Source: Aquabacterium sp029268225
Lineage (GTDB): Bacteria > Pseudomonadota > Gammaproteobacteria > Burkholderiales > Burkholderiaceae_C
DNA length: 64,000 bases
Assembly (NCBI RefSeq): GCF_037482285.1
Contig: NZ_JBBEYB010000004.1
Span: forward strand, 186,001 to 250,000
Direction: 5' to 3'
In this document: one piece after another, positions 8,144 through 16,718 of the stretch
Numbering within the stretch: the stretch's first letter is position 1
Layout: each line of letters starts with the position of its first letter
Program-made: the position numbers and the translations under genes
Notes under the pieces: model-generated
Database searches by the model: none
What the model was told of the DNA's origin: nothing
The model's input: the letters and a program-made list of their open reading frames with translations, nothing else

Positions 8144-9127
8144 TCAGGCGGCGAGCCGATCAAGCGCGGGCGGTGTGGGCAGGTGGGCCTGCATCCAGGC
8201 CGTCATCAGCCGCGAATCGGTGACCGTGCGCAGGGCCTGGTAAGCGCTTTCCGCTTCAGGATAACGCCGCCGCAGGTAATTGAGCCATTGTTTCATGCGC
8301 CCGGTGCGTGCGCGCGGCTCGATGCGCGTTTGCACCAGCTCCCAGAAGTGCCACAGCACCGGTTGCAGCCTCTCCCAGGTGGGGGCGGCCGCATCGGGCA
8401 TGAGACCCTGATCGGCCAGGATGGCCAGTGCCAGACCGGGGTCGGCGACGATGCCGCGGCCCAGCATCAGGTCGGTGCAGCCCGAGACTTCGATGCAGCG
8501 GCGCGCATCGGCCACGGTCCAGATCTCGCCATTGGCGACCACCGGGATGCCCACGCAGGCCTTCACATCGGCGATGCGCTCCCAATAGGCGGGGGGGCGG
8601 TAGCCGTCGGCCTTGGTACGGGCGTGCACGACCAGCTCGTCGGCCCCGGCTTCGGCAATCGCGCGGGCGCAGTCTTCGGCCTGGGCATCGTCGTGAAAGC
8701 CCAGGCGCATCTTGGCAGATACCGCCATGCTGCTGGGCACGGCACGGCGCACCTCGCGCACGATGCGGTGCACCAGGTCGGGCTCTTGCAGCAGCGCGGC
8801 CCCGCCGCCGTGGCGGTTCACCACCTTGGCTGGGCAGCCGAAATTCAGGTCGATGCCGGCCGGGCCCAGGGTGGCAAGAAAGGCCGCGTTGTCGGCCAGG
8901 CAGATCGGGTCGGAGCCCAGCAGTTGCGCGCGCACCGGCACACCTGCCGCCGTGCGGCTGCCCTGGCGCAACTCGGGGATGACGCGCACATAGGCCCGCT
9001 CGGGCAGTACGGCATCGGTCACGCGGATGAACTCGGAGACGCAGCGGCTCAGCCCGCCCACCCGGGTCAGGGCATCACGCAGTGTGAAATCGAGCAGGCC
9101 CTCCATGGGCGCGAGCAACAGGGCCAT
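8144..9127 (-). CDS. dusC: tRNA-dihydrouridine(16) synthase
   Basis: This 327-residue FMN enzyme reduces U16 in tRNA D-loops. The N-terminus LLAPMEGLLD is the DusC-specific form of the FMN-binding motif. The catalytic cysteine is Cys98 in NFGCPAKVVNRHGGG, and a C-terminal helical tRNA-binding domain follows. SEFIRVTDAVLPER also matches DusC rather than DusA or DusB. It lies 8 bases downstream of the M48 protease stop on the same strand, so co-transcription is likely. Confidence 0.93.
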   Translation of the reverse strand: MALLLAPMEGLLDFTLRDALTRVGGLSRCVSEFIRVTDAVLPERAYVRVIPELRQGSRTAAGVPVRAQLLGSDPICLADNAAFLATLGPAGIDLNFGCPAKVVNRHGGGAALLQEPDLVHRIVREVRRAVPSSMAVSAKMRLGFHDDAQAEDCARAIAEAGADELVVHARTKADGYRPPAYWERIADVKACVGIPVVANGEIWTVADARRCIEVSGCTDLMLGRGIVADPGLALAILADQGLMPDAAAPTWERLQPVLWHFWELVQTRIEPRARTGRMKQWLNYLRRRYPEAESAYQALRTVTDSRLMTAWMQAHLPTPPALDRLAA

Positions 9128-9135
9128 GCCGAATT

Positions 9136-10476
9136 TTACTTGGCGTAGCCCCAGGCCTTCAGGCGCCCGTAGGCATGCTGCGAGGCGTCTCCGGCGCGCA
9201 CCTGTTTCAGGTAGCTTGCGTAGTGCTGAGCCGCCTGCTCCCGCTGCCCCATGGCTTCCAGCGACACCCCCTTGAGAAAGAGCACACCGCTGTCGCCAGG
9301 CAGCAGGCGGTCAAAGGTGTGGAGCGCCTGCAGGGCTGCTTGCGGGTTGCGCTGTTGCAGCGACAGCGAGGCCAGCAGTTTGTGCGACTGTGCTTCCTGT
9401 GGGTAGATGGCGCGGGCGTTGTCCACATACGAGCGTGCGTCGGTCACCTTGCCCTGTGCTTGCAGGCACTGGGCCATGCGCAGGTTGGCGGCGTAGTCGC
9501 GTGGGGCCTGCTTCAGCGCGGTGCGGAACTGACCAGAGGCCTCGTCGAGCTGTTTGGCCGACATGGCACTCTCGCCCTTCTGGCAGGCCTGGATGGCGGG
9601 CTTGATCTTGCGCAGCGAAGCCGTGTTGTCCATGAAACGCTCTCGCCGGGTCGAGGCCTTCGCGCTGGCCGCGTAGGTGGTCTCTGCCGCTTCGCGTGCA
9701 CGGTCGCGTCGCTCGGTGCTCATTGGGTGTGAGGAGAACATCGTGGCGAGGGTGGGCGGCGCTTCCTTCTCCCCGTTCACCAGCATCTGGTGCAGACGTG
9801 TCATGCCCGTCGCCGGGTAGCCGGCTTGCACCATGTAGGCCTGCCCCAGCGCATCGGCCTCGTGCTCGTTGCTGCGCGAGTAATTGGCCAGCAAGGCGCT
9901 GGCGCCCACCTGGCTGCCCAGCCCGATCAAGGGGGCCCAACTCGAGTTCTGTGCAGCGGCGTTGACCCCGGCCAGCACCGTCTGCGCGATCATGGCCTGA
10001 CCCTGGCGTTGTGCCGAGTGGCGCGCGTTCACGTGGCCCAGTTCATGCCCGAGCAAGGCGGCCAGTTGCGCTTCGTCGTCCATGTCGACCATGATGCCGC
10101 GCGTCAAGCCCATGGCGCCACCGGGAAAGGTGTAAGCGTTCACATAGTTGGCGTTGAGCACCCGGTAGGAATAGGGCATGTTCGGCCGGTGGCTGACGGC
10201 ATGCAGGCGCTGTCCGACCTCGCGCACATAGGCGTTGACCGGCTCATTCTGGATGGCCCCCAGGTCTTGCGAAAACTGGTGCGGTGCCTGCTGCTGGTCC
10301 ACCGCCTGCTCCTGCGCTTCGCTCATGCCGACCAGGATGCGTTCACCCGTCACGGGCGAGACCGCACAGCCTTGCAGCGAAGCGGTGGCCGCGCCAAACA
10401 GCCAGATGGCATCACGGCGGCTCAAGCGGTTACGGGCCAGTCGTTCGGCCAGGGCGTGGGGATGCAGGTCAGACAT
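9136..10476 (-). CDS. M48-family periplasmic metalloprotease with TPR domain (BepA-like)
   Basis: This protein has 446 residues. The leader has a twin-arginine LSRRDAIWLFGAA followed by a lipobox-like LQGC (Cys37), suggesting export and perhaps lipidation. The zinc motif is HELGH (144-148) followed by NARH, with a downstream glutamate in NEHEADALG. Residues about 290-446 are TPR-like helices. This is the BepA/YfgC layout: periplasmic quality control of outer-membrane beta-barrel assembly. ATG 10476 is chosen over 10491 because it begins a conventional leader; neither has a strong Shine-Dalgarno sequence. dusC follows after 8 bases. Confidence 0.88.
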   Translation of the reverse strand: MSDLHPHALAERLARNRLSRRDAIWLFGAATASLQGCAVSPVTGERILVGMSEAQEQAVDQQQAPHQFSQDLGAIQNEPVNAYVREVGQRLHAVSHRPNMPYSYRVLNANYVNAYTFPGGAMGLTRGIMVDMDDEAQLAALLGHELGHVNARHSAQRQGQAMIAQTVLAGVNAAAQNSSWAPLIGLGSQVGASALLANYSRSNEHEADALGQAYMVQAGYPATGMTRLHQMLVNGEKEAPPTLATMFSSHPMSTERRDRAREAAETTYAASAKASTRRERFMDNTASLRKIKPAIQACQKGESAMSAKQLDEASGQFRTALKQAPRDYAANLRMAQCLQAQGKVTDARSYVDNARAIYPQEAQSHKLLASLSLQQRNPQAALQALHTFDRLLPGDSGVLFLKGVSLEAMGQREQAAQHYASYLKQVRAGDASQHAYGRLKAWGYAK

Positions 10477-10617
10477 GGTCGCAATGCGCACAAAGCGCGA
10501 GTTTGAAGCAGAAAATCGCGGGCAGGACGGCTACGATGGCAACCGTGTCCGTGTGGTCACCTCGGTGCTGTCGAGGTGGCGCCGGATCGTGCTGATTTTG
10601 CAGAACTTGAATCTCAC

Positions 10618-11499
10618 ATGACCTCCGCCATGACCGCCACGCGCACCAGTGACATTTTGCTGGAACTGGACAGCGCCCGCAAAAGCGGCCCCTTGCAGAA
10701 CATCGTCATTCCCCCTTGTCCGGAACTCTTGACCCGCCTGCAACAGGTGATGGCCGAACCCGAGCCCGACCTCAACGAAGTGGCGCGCATCGCCTCCAGT
10801 GACGTGGCCATGTCCGCCACCTTGCTGCGCTGCGCCAACAGCCCGGTGTACAGCGTGGGGCAGGCGGTGCAGACCATTGGTCAGGCCATGAACCTGCTGG
10901 GGCTGGATGAAACCGCCACCATCATGACCCGGTTTCTCGCGCAAAGCGCCATCCGTGTCAATCACCCTGCCTTGCAGCGATTCTGGGAGCGTTCGGCCAA
11001 GCGGGCCGTCGCCATGGCTTTCATGGCGCGACATCTGCCCGGCATGTCGACCGATGTGGCGCACACCTATGGGCTCTTTTGCCACGTCGGCTTGCCGGTG
11101 ATGGTGCAAAGCATCAAGGGCTATCCCTCCACCATGGTGGAGGCGGCAGCCCGCATCGATCGCCCCTATGTGGCCACTGAGAACGCGAACCACCGTACCG
11201 ATCACGCGGTGGTCGGCGGTCTGGTGGCCCGGGTCTGGCGCCTCTCGCCCACGGTGGCTGCGGCGATCCGTCTGCACCACGATCTGGAGGCCTTGGGCGA
11301 AGGGCGGGTGGACCCGGATGTGCGAGCCCTCATCGCTGTGGGCCTGCTGGCGGAGTTCCTGATGCGTCGTCACGAAGGGCTGGATCAGGATGCCGATTGG
11401 CGCACCCACGGCGAGGTCGCCCTGGCCTGGTTGGAGTTGCCGATGGAAGAGTTGCTGAGCTGGGAAGACGAGTTGCGGGACCACCTCGACATCGTTTGA
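10618..11499 (+). CDS. HDOD-domain protein
   Basis: This 293-residue protein is almost entirely an HDOD domain (residues about 20-215). PPCPELLTRLQQVM, a VARIASSDVAMSATLLRCANSP block and GLFCHVGLPVM are typical. HDOD proteins derive from HD hydrolases but lack the full catalytic HD pair and act as signalling scaffolds. No GGDEF, EAL or kinase partner is nearby. The start at ATG 10618 follows a non-coding stretch; the upstream GTG at 10576 is less likely. Confidence 0.85.
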   Translation: MTSAMTATRTSDILLELDSARKSGPLQNIVIPPCPELLTRLQQVMAEPEPDLNEVARIASSDVAMSATLLRCANSPVYSVGQAVQTIGQAMNLLGLDETATIMTRFLAQSAIRVNHPALQRFWERSAKRAVAMAFMARHLPGMSTDVAHTYGLFCHVGLPVMVQSIKGYPSTMVEAAARIDRPYVATENANHRTDHAVVGGLVARVWRLSPTVAAAIRLHHDLEALGEGRVDPDVRALIAVGLLAEFLMRRHEGLDQDADWRTHGEVALAWLELPMEELLSWEDELRDHLDIV

Positions 11500-11556
11500 C
11501 CCGCCGTGCCTGATTCGCGCTGACTTTGTCTCTCTTTCTCATCAATACGCACCACG

Positions 11557-12495
11557 ATGGCCGGAACCAGCTTGTTGATCCTGATCGATGACATCACCCT
11601 GATGCTCGATGATGTGGCGGCCATGTCCAAGCTGGCCGCCAAGAAGACCGCCGGTGTGCTGGGCGATGATCTGGCGCTCAACGCCCAGCAGGTCACCGGC
11701 ATCCGCGCCGAGCGCGAACTGCCTGTCGTGTGGGCCGTGGCCAAGGGCTCGGTGCGCAACAAGGTGATCCTGGTGCCGGCGGCCCTGGCGATCAGCGCCT
11801 GGTTGCCCGTGGCCGTGACCCCCTTGCTGATGATCGGCGGGGCCTACCTGTGTTTCGAGGGCGTGGAGAAGCTGGCCCACCCACTGCTGCACAGCCACGA
11901 TGAAGACGCGGCGCACCACGAGGCGCTCAGCGCTGCGCTGAAGGACGAGTCGGTGGACCTGGTCGCGTTCGAGCGCGAGAAGATCGAGGGCGCAGTGCGC
12001 ACCGACTTCATCCTCTCCGCCGAGATCGTGGCCATCACCCTGGGCACGGTCACGGCAGCTTCGTTCACGCAGCAGGTGCTGGTGCTGTCGGGCGTGGCGC
12101 TGGCGGTCACCGTCGGCGTCTATGGTCTGGTGGCGGCCATCGTGAAGATGGACGACGTCGGCCTGTACCTGCAGCAACGTGGTGGAGCGGTCAAGGCCGC
12201 CGTCGGCCGTGGCCTGCTGGCCGCCGCGCCGGTGATGATGAAGACGCTGTCCGTGGTGGGCACAGCGGCCATGTTCCTCGTCGGCGGCGGCATCGTGCTG
12301 CACGGCCTGCCGGGGGCGCACGATGTGGTGCACGGCATCGCCCATGCAGCCGGCACCGTGCCGGGCATCGGTGGCCTGCTCGAAGCGATTACCCCCACCG
12401 TGCTCGATGGGGTGGGCGGCGTGGTCGTGGGGGCGGTGACCCTGGCGCTGGTGACGCTGGGGCAGCGTTTGCTGCGCCCCTTCCGCCGGGGGTGA
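11557..12495 (+). CDS. DUF808 family membrane protein (YedI-like)
   Basis: This 312-residue protein begins MAGTSLLILIDDITLMLDDVA, the DUF808/YedI N-terminus, continues with MSKLAAKKTAGVLGDDLALN and carries about six hydrophobic segments. The family is conserved in proteobacteria and its function is unknown. It starts 57 bases after the HDOD gene on the same strand, so the two may share a transcript. Confidence 0.87.
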   Translation: MAGTSLLILIDDITLMLDDVAAMSKLAAKKTAGVLGDDLALNAQQVTGIRAERELPVVWAVAKGSVRNKVILVPAALAISAWLPVAVTPLLMIGGAYLCFEGVEKLAHPLLHSHDEDAAHHEALSAALKDESVDLVAFEREKIEGAVRTDFILSAEIVAITLGTVTAASFTQQVLVLSGVALAVTVGVYGLVAAIVKMDDVGLYLQQRGGAVKAAVGRGLLAAAPVMMKTLSVVGTAAMFLVGGGIVLHGLPGAHDVVHGIAHAAGTVPGIGGLLEAITPTVLDGVGGVVVGAVTLALVTLGQRLLRPFRRG

Positions 12496-12516
12496 CCTCG
12501 TCCGGAGGCCGTGGCC

Positions 12517-13296
12517 TCAGGCCGCTTGGCGGCCGGCCAGCGCGTCGTGCAGCGCGATCATTTCCTGTGTCAGCTTGTGGCGCGCGTCCAGATGGATCAT
12601 GGGGCGCGCCTGCTGGTGTGATTCCTTGATCTTCACCGAGCTGCTCAGGTAGGGCTGCAGCACGGGCAGGCCCTCGTCGATCAACTCTTGCACCAGCTTT
12701 TGCGGCAGGCTGGCGCGCGGCTGGAACTGGTTGACCACGATGCCCGACACCTGCAGGTCGTCGTTGTGGTCGGCGCGGATCTCCTGCACGTTGTCGAGCA
12801 GGGTGTAGAGCGCGCGGCGCGAGAAATCGTCGCAGTCGAACGGGATCAGGCAGCCTTGCGCGGCGATCAGCGCCGAGCGCGTGTAGAAGTTCAGCGCGGG
12901 CGGCGTGTCGATGTAGATGCGGTCATAGGTGTCCGCCAGATCGACCAAGGCGTCACGCAGCTTGTAGATCTTGTAGCGGGACTCCAGTTTGCTGTGCAGC
13001 TCGTCCAGGCTGGGGTGCGAGGGCATCACGTCCAGCCCTTCCCAGGGTGTGCCCACCACATAGGCATCGGCCCCCTTGGGGCGGGCACTGAACTTCAGCG
13101 TCTGGTCAAAGAATTCGGCCGCGCTGATGTTAGCGTCCTCATGCGGGCCACCCAGCAGGTACTGCGTGGAGTTGCCCTGCGGGTCCAGGTCGATGACGAG
13201 GGTGCGCTGGCCCTGCGCGGCGCTGATGGCGGCCAGGTTGCAGGTGATGGTGGACTTGCCCACGCCACCCTTCTGGTTGAACACGACGTAACGCAT
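12517..13296 (-). CDS. ParA-family ATPase
   Basis: This 259-residue protein has the deviant Walker A motif KGGVGKS (residues 9-15), Walker A' VIDLDPQGNST and Walker B-like IYIDTPPAL. It belongs to the chromosomal or orphan ParA/Soj family that positions DNA or protein cargo. No parB or parS is adjacent. The gene lies 100 bases downstream-strand of minE on the same strand, next to another ParA-superfamily gene (minD). It could position a polar or granule-associated cargo, but the partner cannot be told from this window. Confidence 0.88.
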   Translation of the reverse strand: MRYVVFNQKGGVGKSTITCNLAAISAAQGQRTLVIDLDPQGNSTQYLLGGPHEDANISAAEFFDQTLKFSARPKGADAYVVGTPWEGLDVMPSHPSLDELHSKLESRYKIYKLRDALVDLADTYDRIYIDTPPALNFYTRSALIAAQGCLIPFDCDDFSRRALYTLLDNVQEIRADHNDDLQVSGIVVNQFQPRASLPQKLVQELIDEGLPVLQPYLSSSVKIKESHQQARPMIHLDARHKLTQEMIALHDALAGRQAA

Positions 13297-13396
13297 GACC
13301 TGAATCCCTTGTGTTGCGATGAACTGCGCCTATTGTGCACTGCAACAACGGTGAGGCGACGGCCGGCCGCGCCGACTGTCGCCCACCATGCCGTGT

Positions 13397-13657
13397 TCAG
13401 CGCTGGGCTTCCGGCAACTCGATCTTGACTTCCAGCACTTCCAGGTCGTCCTGACGTTCCAGGTTCACCTTGATGTCGTCAGGATTGATGGACACGTACT
13501 TGGAGATCACGGCCACCAGTTCACGCTGCAGATCGGGCAGGTAGGTGGGGCTGCTGGAGCGGCCGTTGCGCTCGTGCGCGAGGATCAGTTGCAGGCGTTC
13601 CTTGGCCACCGTGGCCGTCTGCTTCTTCTCGCCGAGGAAAAAGTTGAGGAATCCCAT
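13397..13657 (-). CDS. minE: Cell division topological specificity factor MinE
   Basis: This 86-residue protein matches normal MinE length. It begins MGFLNFFLGEKK, the membrane-targeting helix, followed by ATVAKERLQLILAHER, the MinD-binding segment. The beta-rich dimerisation domain follows. MinE stimulates the MinD ATPase and drives pole-to-pole oscillation. Only 3 bases separate it from the minD stop, so translation is probably coupled. Confidence 0.97.
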   Translation of the reverse strand: MGFLNFFLGEKKQTATVAKERLQLILAHERNGRSSSPTYLPDLQRELVAVISKYVSINPDDIKVNLERQDDLEVLEVKIELPEAQR

Positions 13658-13660
13658 GTC

Positions 13661-14476
13661 TTACTTGCCTCCGAACAGACGCTTGAAGAAGCCCGGCTTC
13701 TCGGCCTCGACGAAGCGCAGGGGCTTGTCCTGGCCCAGGAAGCGGTCGATCACGTCACCGTAGGCCTCGGCCACATCGGTTCCCTTCATGTGGATGGCCG
13801 GGATGCCCTGGTTGGAGGCGTTCAGCACGGTTTCCGATTCGGGGATCACGCCGATCAGCTTGACCTTGAGGATGTCGTGCACGTCGTCGAGCGAGAGCAT
13901 CTGACCGCCTTCGACCCGGTTGGGGTTGTAGCGGGTGATCAGCAGGTGCTCCTTGATGGGCTCGGCACCGTCCTGCGCACGCTTGGTCTTGCTGTTGAGC
14001 ATGCCCAGGATGCGGTCGGAGTCACGCACGGACGAGACTTCTGGGTTGGTCACCACGATGGCTTCGTCGGCAAAGTGCATGGCCATCAGCGCGCCAGTCT
14101 CGATGCCGGCGGGCGAGTCGCACACGATGTACTCGAAGTCCATCTTTTCCAGATCACGCAGCACCTTCTCGACGCCGTCTTGCGTCAGGGCTTCTTTGTC
14201 ACGGGTCTGCGAGGCGGCCAGGACGTACAGGTTTTCACACTGCTTGTCCTTGATCAGCGCCTGGTTCAGGTTGGCTTCGCCCTGGATCACGTTGATCAGG
14301 TCGTACACCACGCGACGCTCGCACCCCATGATCAGGTCGAGGTTGCGCAGGCCGACGTCGAAGTCGATGACGGCGGTCTTGTGGCCACGCAAAGCGAGGC
14401 CGGCTGCGAAGCTGGCGCTGGTGGTCGTCTTGCCGACGCCCCCCTTGCCGGAGGTCACCACGATGATCTTGGCCAT
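13661..14476 (-). CDS. minD: Septum site-determining ATPase MinD
   Basis: This 271-residue protein begins MAKIIVVTSGKGGVGKTTTS and has the deviant Walker A KGGVGKTT. It also has DFDVGLRNLD and CDSPAGIE, and it ends in an amphipathic membrane-targeting helix (GFFKRLFGGK). It recruits MinC to the membrane and oscillates with MinE to restrict FtsZ rings to midcell. The start at 14476 is certain from family conservation; a longer frame to 14515 overlaps minC. It is the second gene of minC-minD-minE. Confidence 0.97.
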   Translation of the reverse strand: MAKIIVVTSGKGGVGKTTTSASFAAGLALRGHKTAVIDFDVGLRNLDLIMGCERRVVYDLINVIQGEANLNQALIKDKQCENLYVLAASQTRDKEALTQDGVEKVLRDLEKMDFEYIVCDSPAGIETGALMAMHFADEAIVVTNPEVSSVRDSDRILGMLNSKTKRAQDGAEPIKEHLLITRYNPNRVEGGQMLSLDDVHDILKVKLIGVIPESETVLNASNQGIPAIHMKGTDVAEAYGDVIDRFLGQDKPLRFVEAEKPGFFKRLFGGK

Positions 14477-14504
14477 GTCTGGCGGTCCTTTCAGATGCGA
14501 GTAA

Positions 14505-15266
14505 TCAGAGAGCAATGGGGTCGAAAACCAGGCGCTCGCCTTCCAGACGGATCTGGGCGGGCTTGCCCGTCACGTCGTCGGGCAGCGGGTTGTCGGTGGT
14601 GCGGTAGGTGCCGGCGATGGACAGCAGCTCGGGCTCCATGTGCAGCGCAAAGATGCGGGCCTCGGTGTTGCCTTTGGCGCCGGCAATCGCCTTGCCACGC
14701 AGGGGGGCATACACATGGATGGAGCCGTCGGCAATCACCTCGGCGCCGTGGTTGACGGCCGCCAGCACGATCAGGTCGCCACCCTTGGCGTAGACCTGTT
14801 GACCGGAGCGCAGCGGCTTGTCGATGAACATGGTGCTGGCGGCCATCGGCACGTGCACGGGCACTTCCACCGGCACCTCGCGGATGACTTCGCGCACGAC
14901 TTCCTGCACGACGGTTTCGACGCGGGTTGCGGCATGGCTTTCCGGGGCTTCGATCAGGCCGGCCTCCTGGGCCGAGCGGGTCTGGGCCACGGTGCCGCCG
15001 CGCACGGCGATGGCCTTGAGCTTGAAGCGAGCCAGCAGGGCGATCAGCTCGGGAAAGTTGACGTGCAGGTCAAGGCTGGCCAGATGGGTGAGGTCGATCA
15101 CCACCGGTTCGCCGTTGAACAGGTCGGGGCTGCTGCCAAAACGCTCTTCCAGGGCCTGGGCCAGCGAGCTCAGGTTGGCCGTGCGGAGCAGAAAGGCTTC
15201 CAGGGAGAGCGTGGCGCTCTTGAAATCGAACAGGGCGGAGGCGTTTCCGGGGGAGGCGGCAGACAT
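14505..15266 (-). CDS. minC: Septum site-determining protein MinC
   Basis: This 253-residue FtsZ-polymerisation inhibitor has an N-terminal domain at residues 10-105 and a C-terminal beta-helix domain from about 144 (TMFIDKPLRSGQQVYAKGGD, ending near RLVFDPIAL) that binds MinD. The linker at residues 109-143 is unusually long and regular, with repeated V-x-E-V units ending in PVEVPVHVP. ATG 15266 is chosen because it begins the conserved domain; the frame extends to 15362 without homology. minD starts 28 bases after its stop. Confidence 0.95.
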   Translation of the reverse strand: MSAASPGNASALFDFKSATLSLEAFLLRTANLSSLAQALEERFGSSPDLFNGEPVVIDLTHLASLDLHVNFPELIALLARFKLKAIAVRGGTVAQTRSAQEAGLIEAPESHAATRVETVVQEVVREVIREVPVEVPVHVPMAASTMFIDKPLRSGQQVYAKGGDLIVLAAVNHGAEVIADGSIHVYAPLRGKAIAGAKGNTEARIFALHMEPELLSIAGTYRTTDNPLPDDVTGKPAQIRLEGERLVFDPIAL

Positions 15267-15377
15267 GGACAGCAAGCGCGTGGAAAGACCGCAGTTTAAG
15301 GCAGCACAGGGCACTTCCTGACCCCGATCCCCCCTGGACGGGCCATACTGAGGGCGATGCAATGAGGAGGCACTTCG

Positions 15378-16622
15378 GTGAACGGTTTTTCTTTGTCACC
15401 AGCCCAGATGGGCCTGGCGGTGGCGCTGGGTTGTGGCCTGTTGATCGGGCTGGAGCGCGAACGCCGCAAGGGGACCGGCCAGGACCGGGCTGCTGCGGGG
15501 TTGCGCACCTTCGCGGTGGTGGCGTTGCTGGGGGCGATCGCCCAGATCGTGTCCGTGTGGCTGTCGGCCGTGGCTTTGTGCAGCGTGGCGGTGATGGCCG
15601 CCTTGTCGTACTGGCGCACCCGAGACGATGACCCCGGCATCACCACCGAGATGTCGCTGATTGCGACCTGCCTGATCGGCGTCATGGCCGTGTCGGAGCC
15701 GGTGCTGTCTGCGGCTTGCGCGGCCCTGCTGGCCGGAGTGTTGGCGGCCCGCGAACGCCTGCACCACTTTGCCCACACGTGGTTGAGCGAGAAGGAGCTC
15801 TACGACGGGTTGCTGCTGGCCGCCTTGGCCCTGGTGCTGCTGCCCCTCATGCCGCGGGAGCCGGTGAGCTGGCTGGGTGAATTGTCACCACAGCGCGGGC
15901 TGATGCTGCTCATCGTGATCCTGATGTTGCAAGGCGCCAGCCATGTGGCACAGCGCCTGTTGGGCGCCCGCTCCGGTTTGGCCGTGTCGGGCTTCTTGGG
16001 GGGATTCGTCTCGAGCACGGCCACCATCGGGGCCATGGGCAGCCTGGCGCGTCAGCGCGAGGTGCCCTTGCGCATGACGCTGTGTGCGGCCATCTTGTCG
16101 ACGGCCGCCACCTGGATGCAGATCGTGCTGATGATCCTGGTGGTGGCGCCCTCGGCTTTGCCGGTGACCTTGCCGCTGATGGCCGTGGGAGTGGCTTTGC
16201 CGCTGACCCTTGGGGCCTTGCTGTGGCAGCACCAAGGTGGGGAAGTGGTGCCCGCGTCCGGTCAGCGGAATGTGCTGCGCTTGCGGGAGGCCGTGATGGT
16301 GGCGCTGCTCCTGGTCGGTGGTGCCCTGGTCGTGAGCTATGCGCAAAAGCAGGGCGTCGGGGGCTTGCTGCTGGGGACCGGGGTGGCGGCGATAGCCGAT
16401 GCCCAGGCCCCCATGGCCAGTCTGCTGGCGATGTACGGTGCCGGTACCTTGCCGGCTGAGCATTTGCTGATGGGTTTGATGGTGGCCCTGAGCGTCAACA
16501 GCACGACCCGGGGCACGGTGGCCTGCGTGTCGGGCGGCTGGCGGTTCGGTGTGGTGGTGGCCGCAGCCCTGGCCGCCAACATGGTGATGGGGTGGGCTTG
16601 GGTGGCCTGGGTCGCGCGCTGA
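15378..16622 (+). CDS. MgtC/DUF4010 family integral membrane protein
   Basis: This 414-residue protein has about 12 hydrophobic segments. The N-terminal MgtC-like region contains CGLLIGLERERRKG and GLRTFAVVALLGA, and the C-terminal two-thirds is DUF4010. Its transport substrate is unknown. The GTG start at 15378 is supported by GAGGAGG at 15364-15370, 7 bases upstream, one of the best Shine-Dalgarno sequences in the window. It is divergent from minC. Confidence 0.87.
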   Translation: MNGFSLSPAQMGLAVALGCGLLIGLERERRKGTGQDRAAAGLRTFAVVALLGAIAQIVSVWLSAVALCSVAVMAALSYWRTRDDDPGITTEMSLIATCLIGVMAVSEPVLSAACAALLAGVLAARERLHHFAHTWLSEKELYDGLLLAALALVLLPLMPREPVSWLGELSPQRGLMLLIVILMLQGASHVAQRLLGARSGLAVSGFLGGFVSSTATIGAMGSLARQREVPLRMTLCAAILSTAATWMQIVLMILVVAPSALPVTLPLMAVGVALPLTLGALLWQHQGGEVVPASGQRNVLRLREAVMVALLLVGGALVVSYAQKQGVGGLLLGTGVAAIADAQAPMASLLAMYGAGTLPAEHLLMGLMVALSVNSTTRGTVACVSGGWRFGVVVAAALAANMVMGWAWVAWVAR

Positions 16623-16645
16623 AGCCGGGGTTGTCGCGCGCCAGA

Positions 16646-16672
16646 CCATTAGAATATCCAGAACAATAATGG
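16646..16672. promoter_or_regulatory. Inverted repeat CCATTA-N15-TAATGG
   Basis: This perfect 6-bp dyad lies in an AT-rich island (TAGAATAT within it) 47 bp upstream of the next start codon. The spacing of arms and the promoter-like A/T content suggest an operator or core promoter for the gene at 16719. No regulator gene is adjacent. Confidence 0.4.
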
Positions 16673-16718
16673 GTGGGCGCGGCCACAACTGGCCGAGATC
16701 GCACACGCCAGAACGGGG

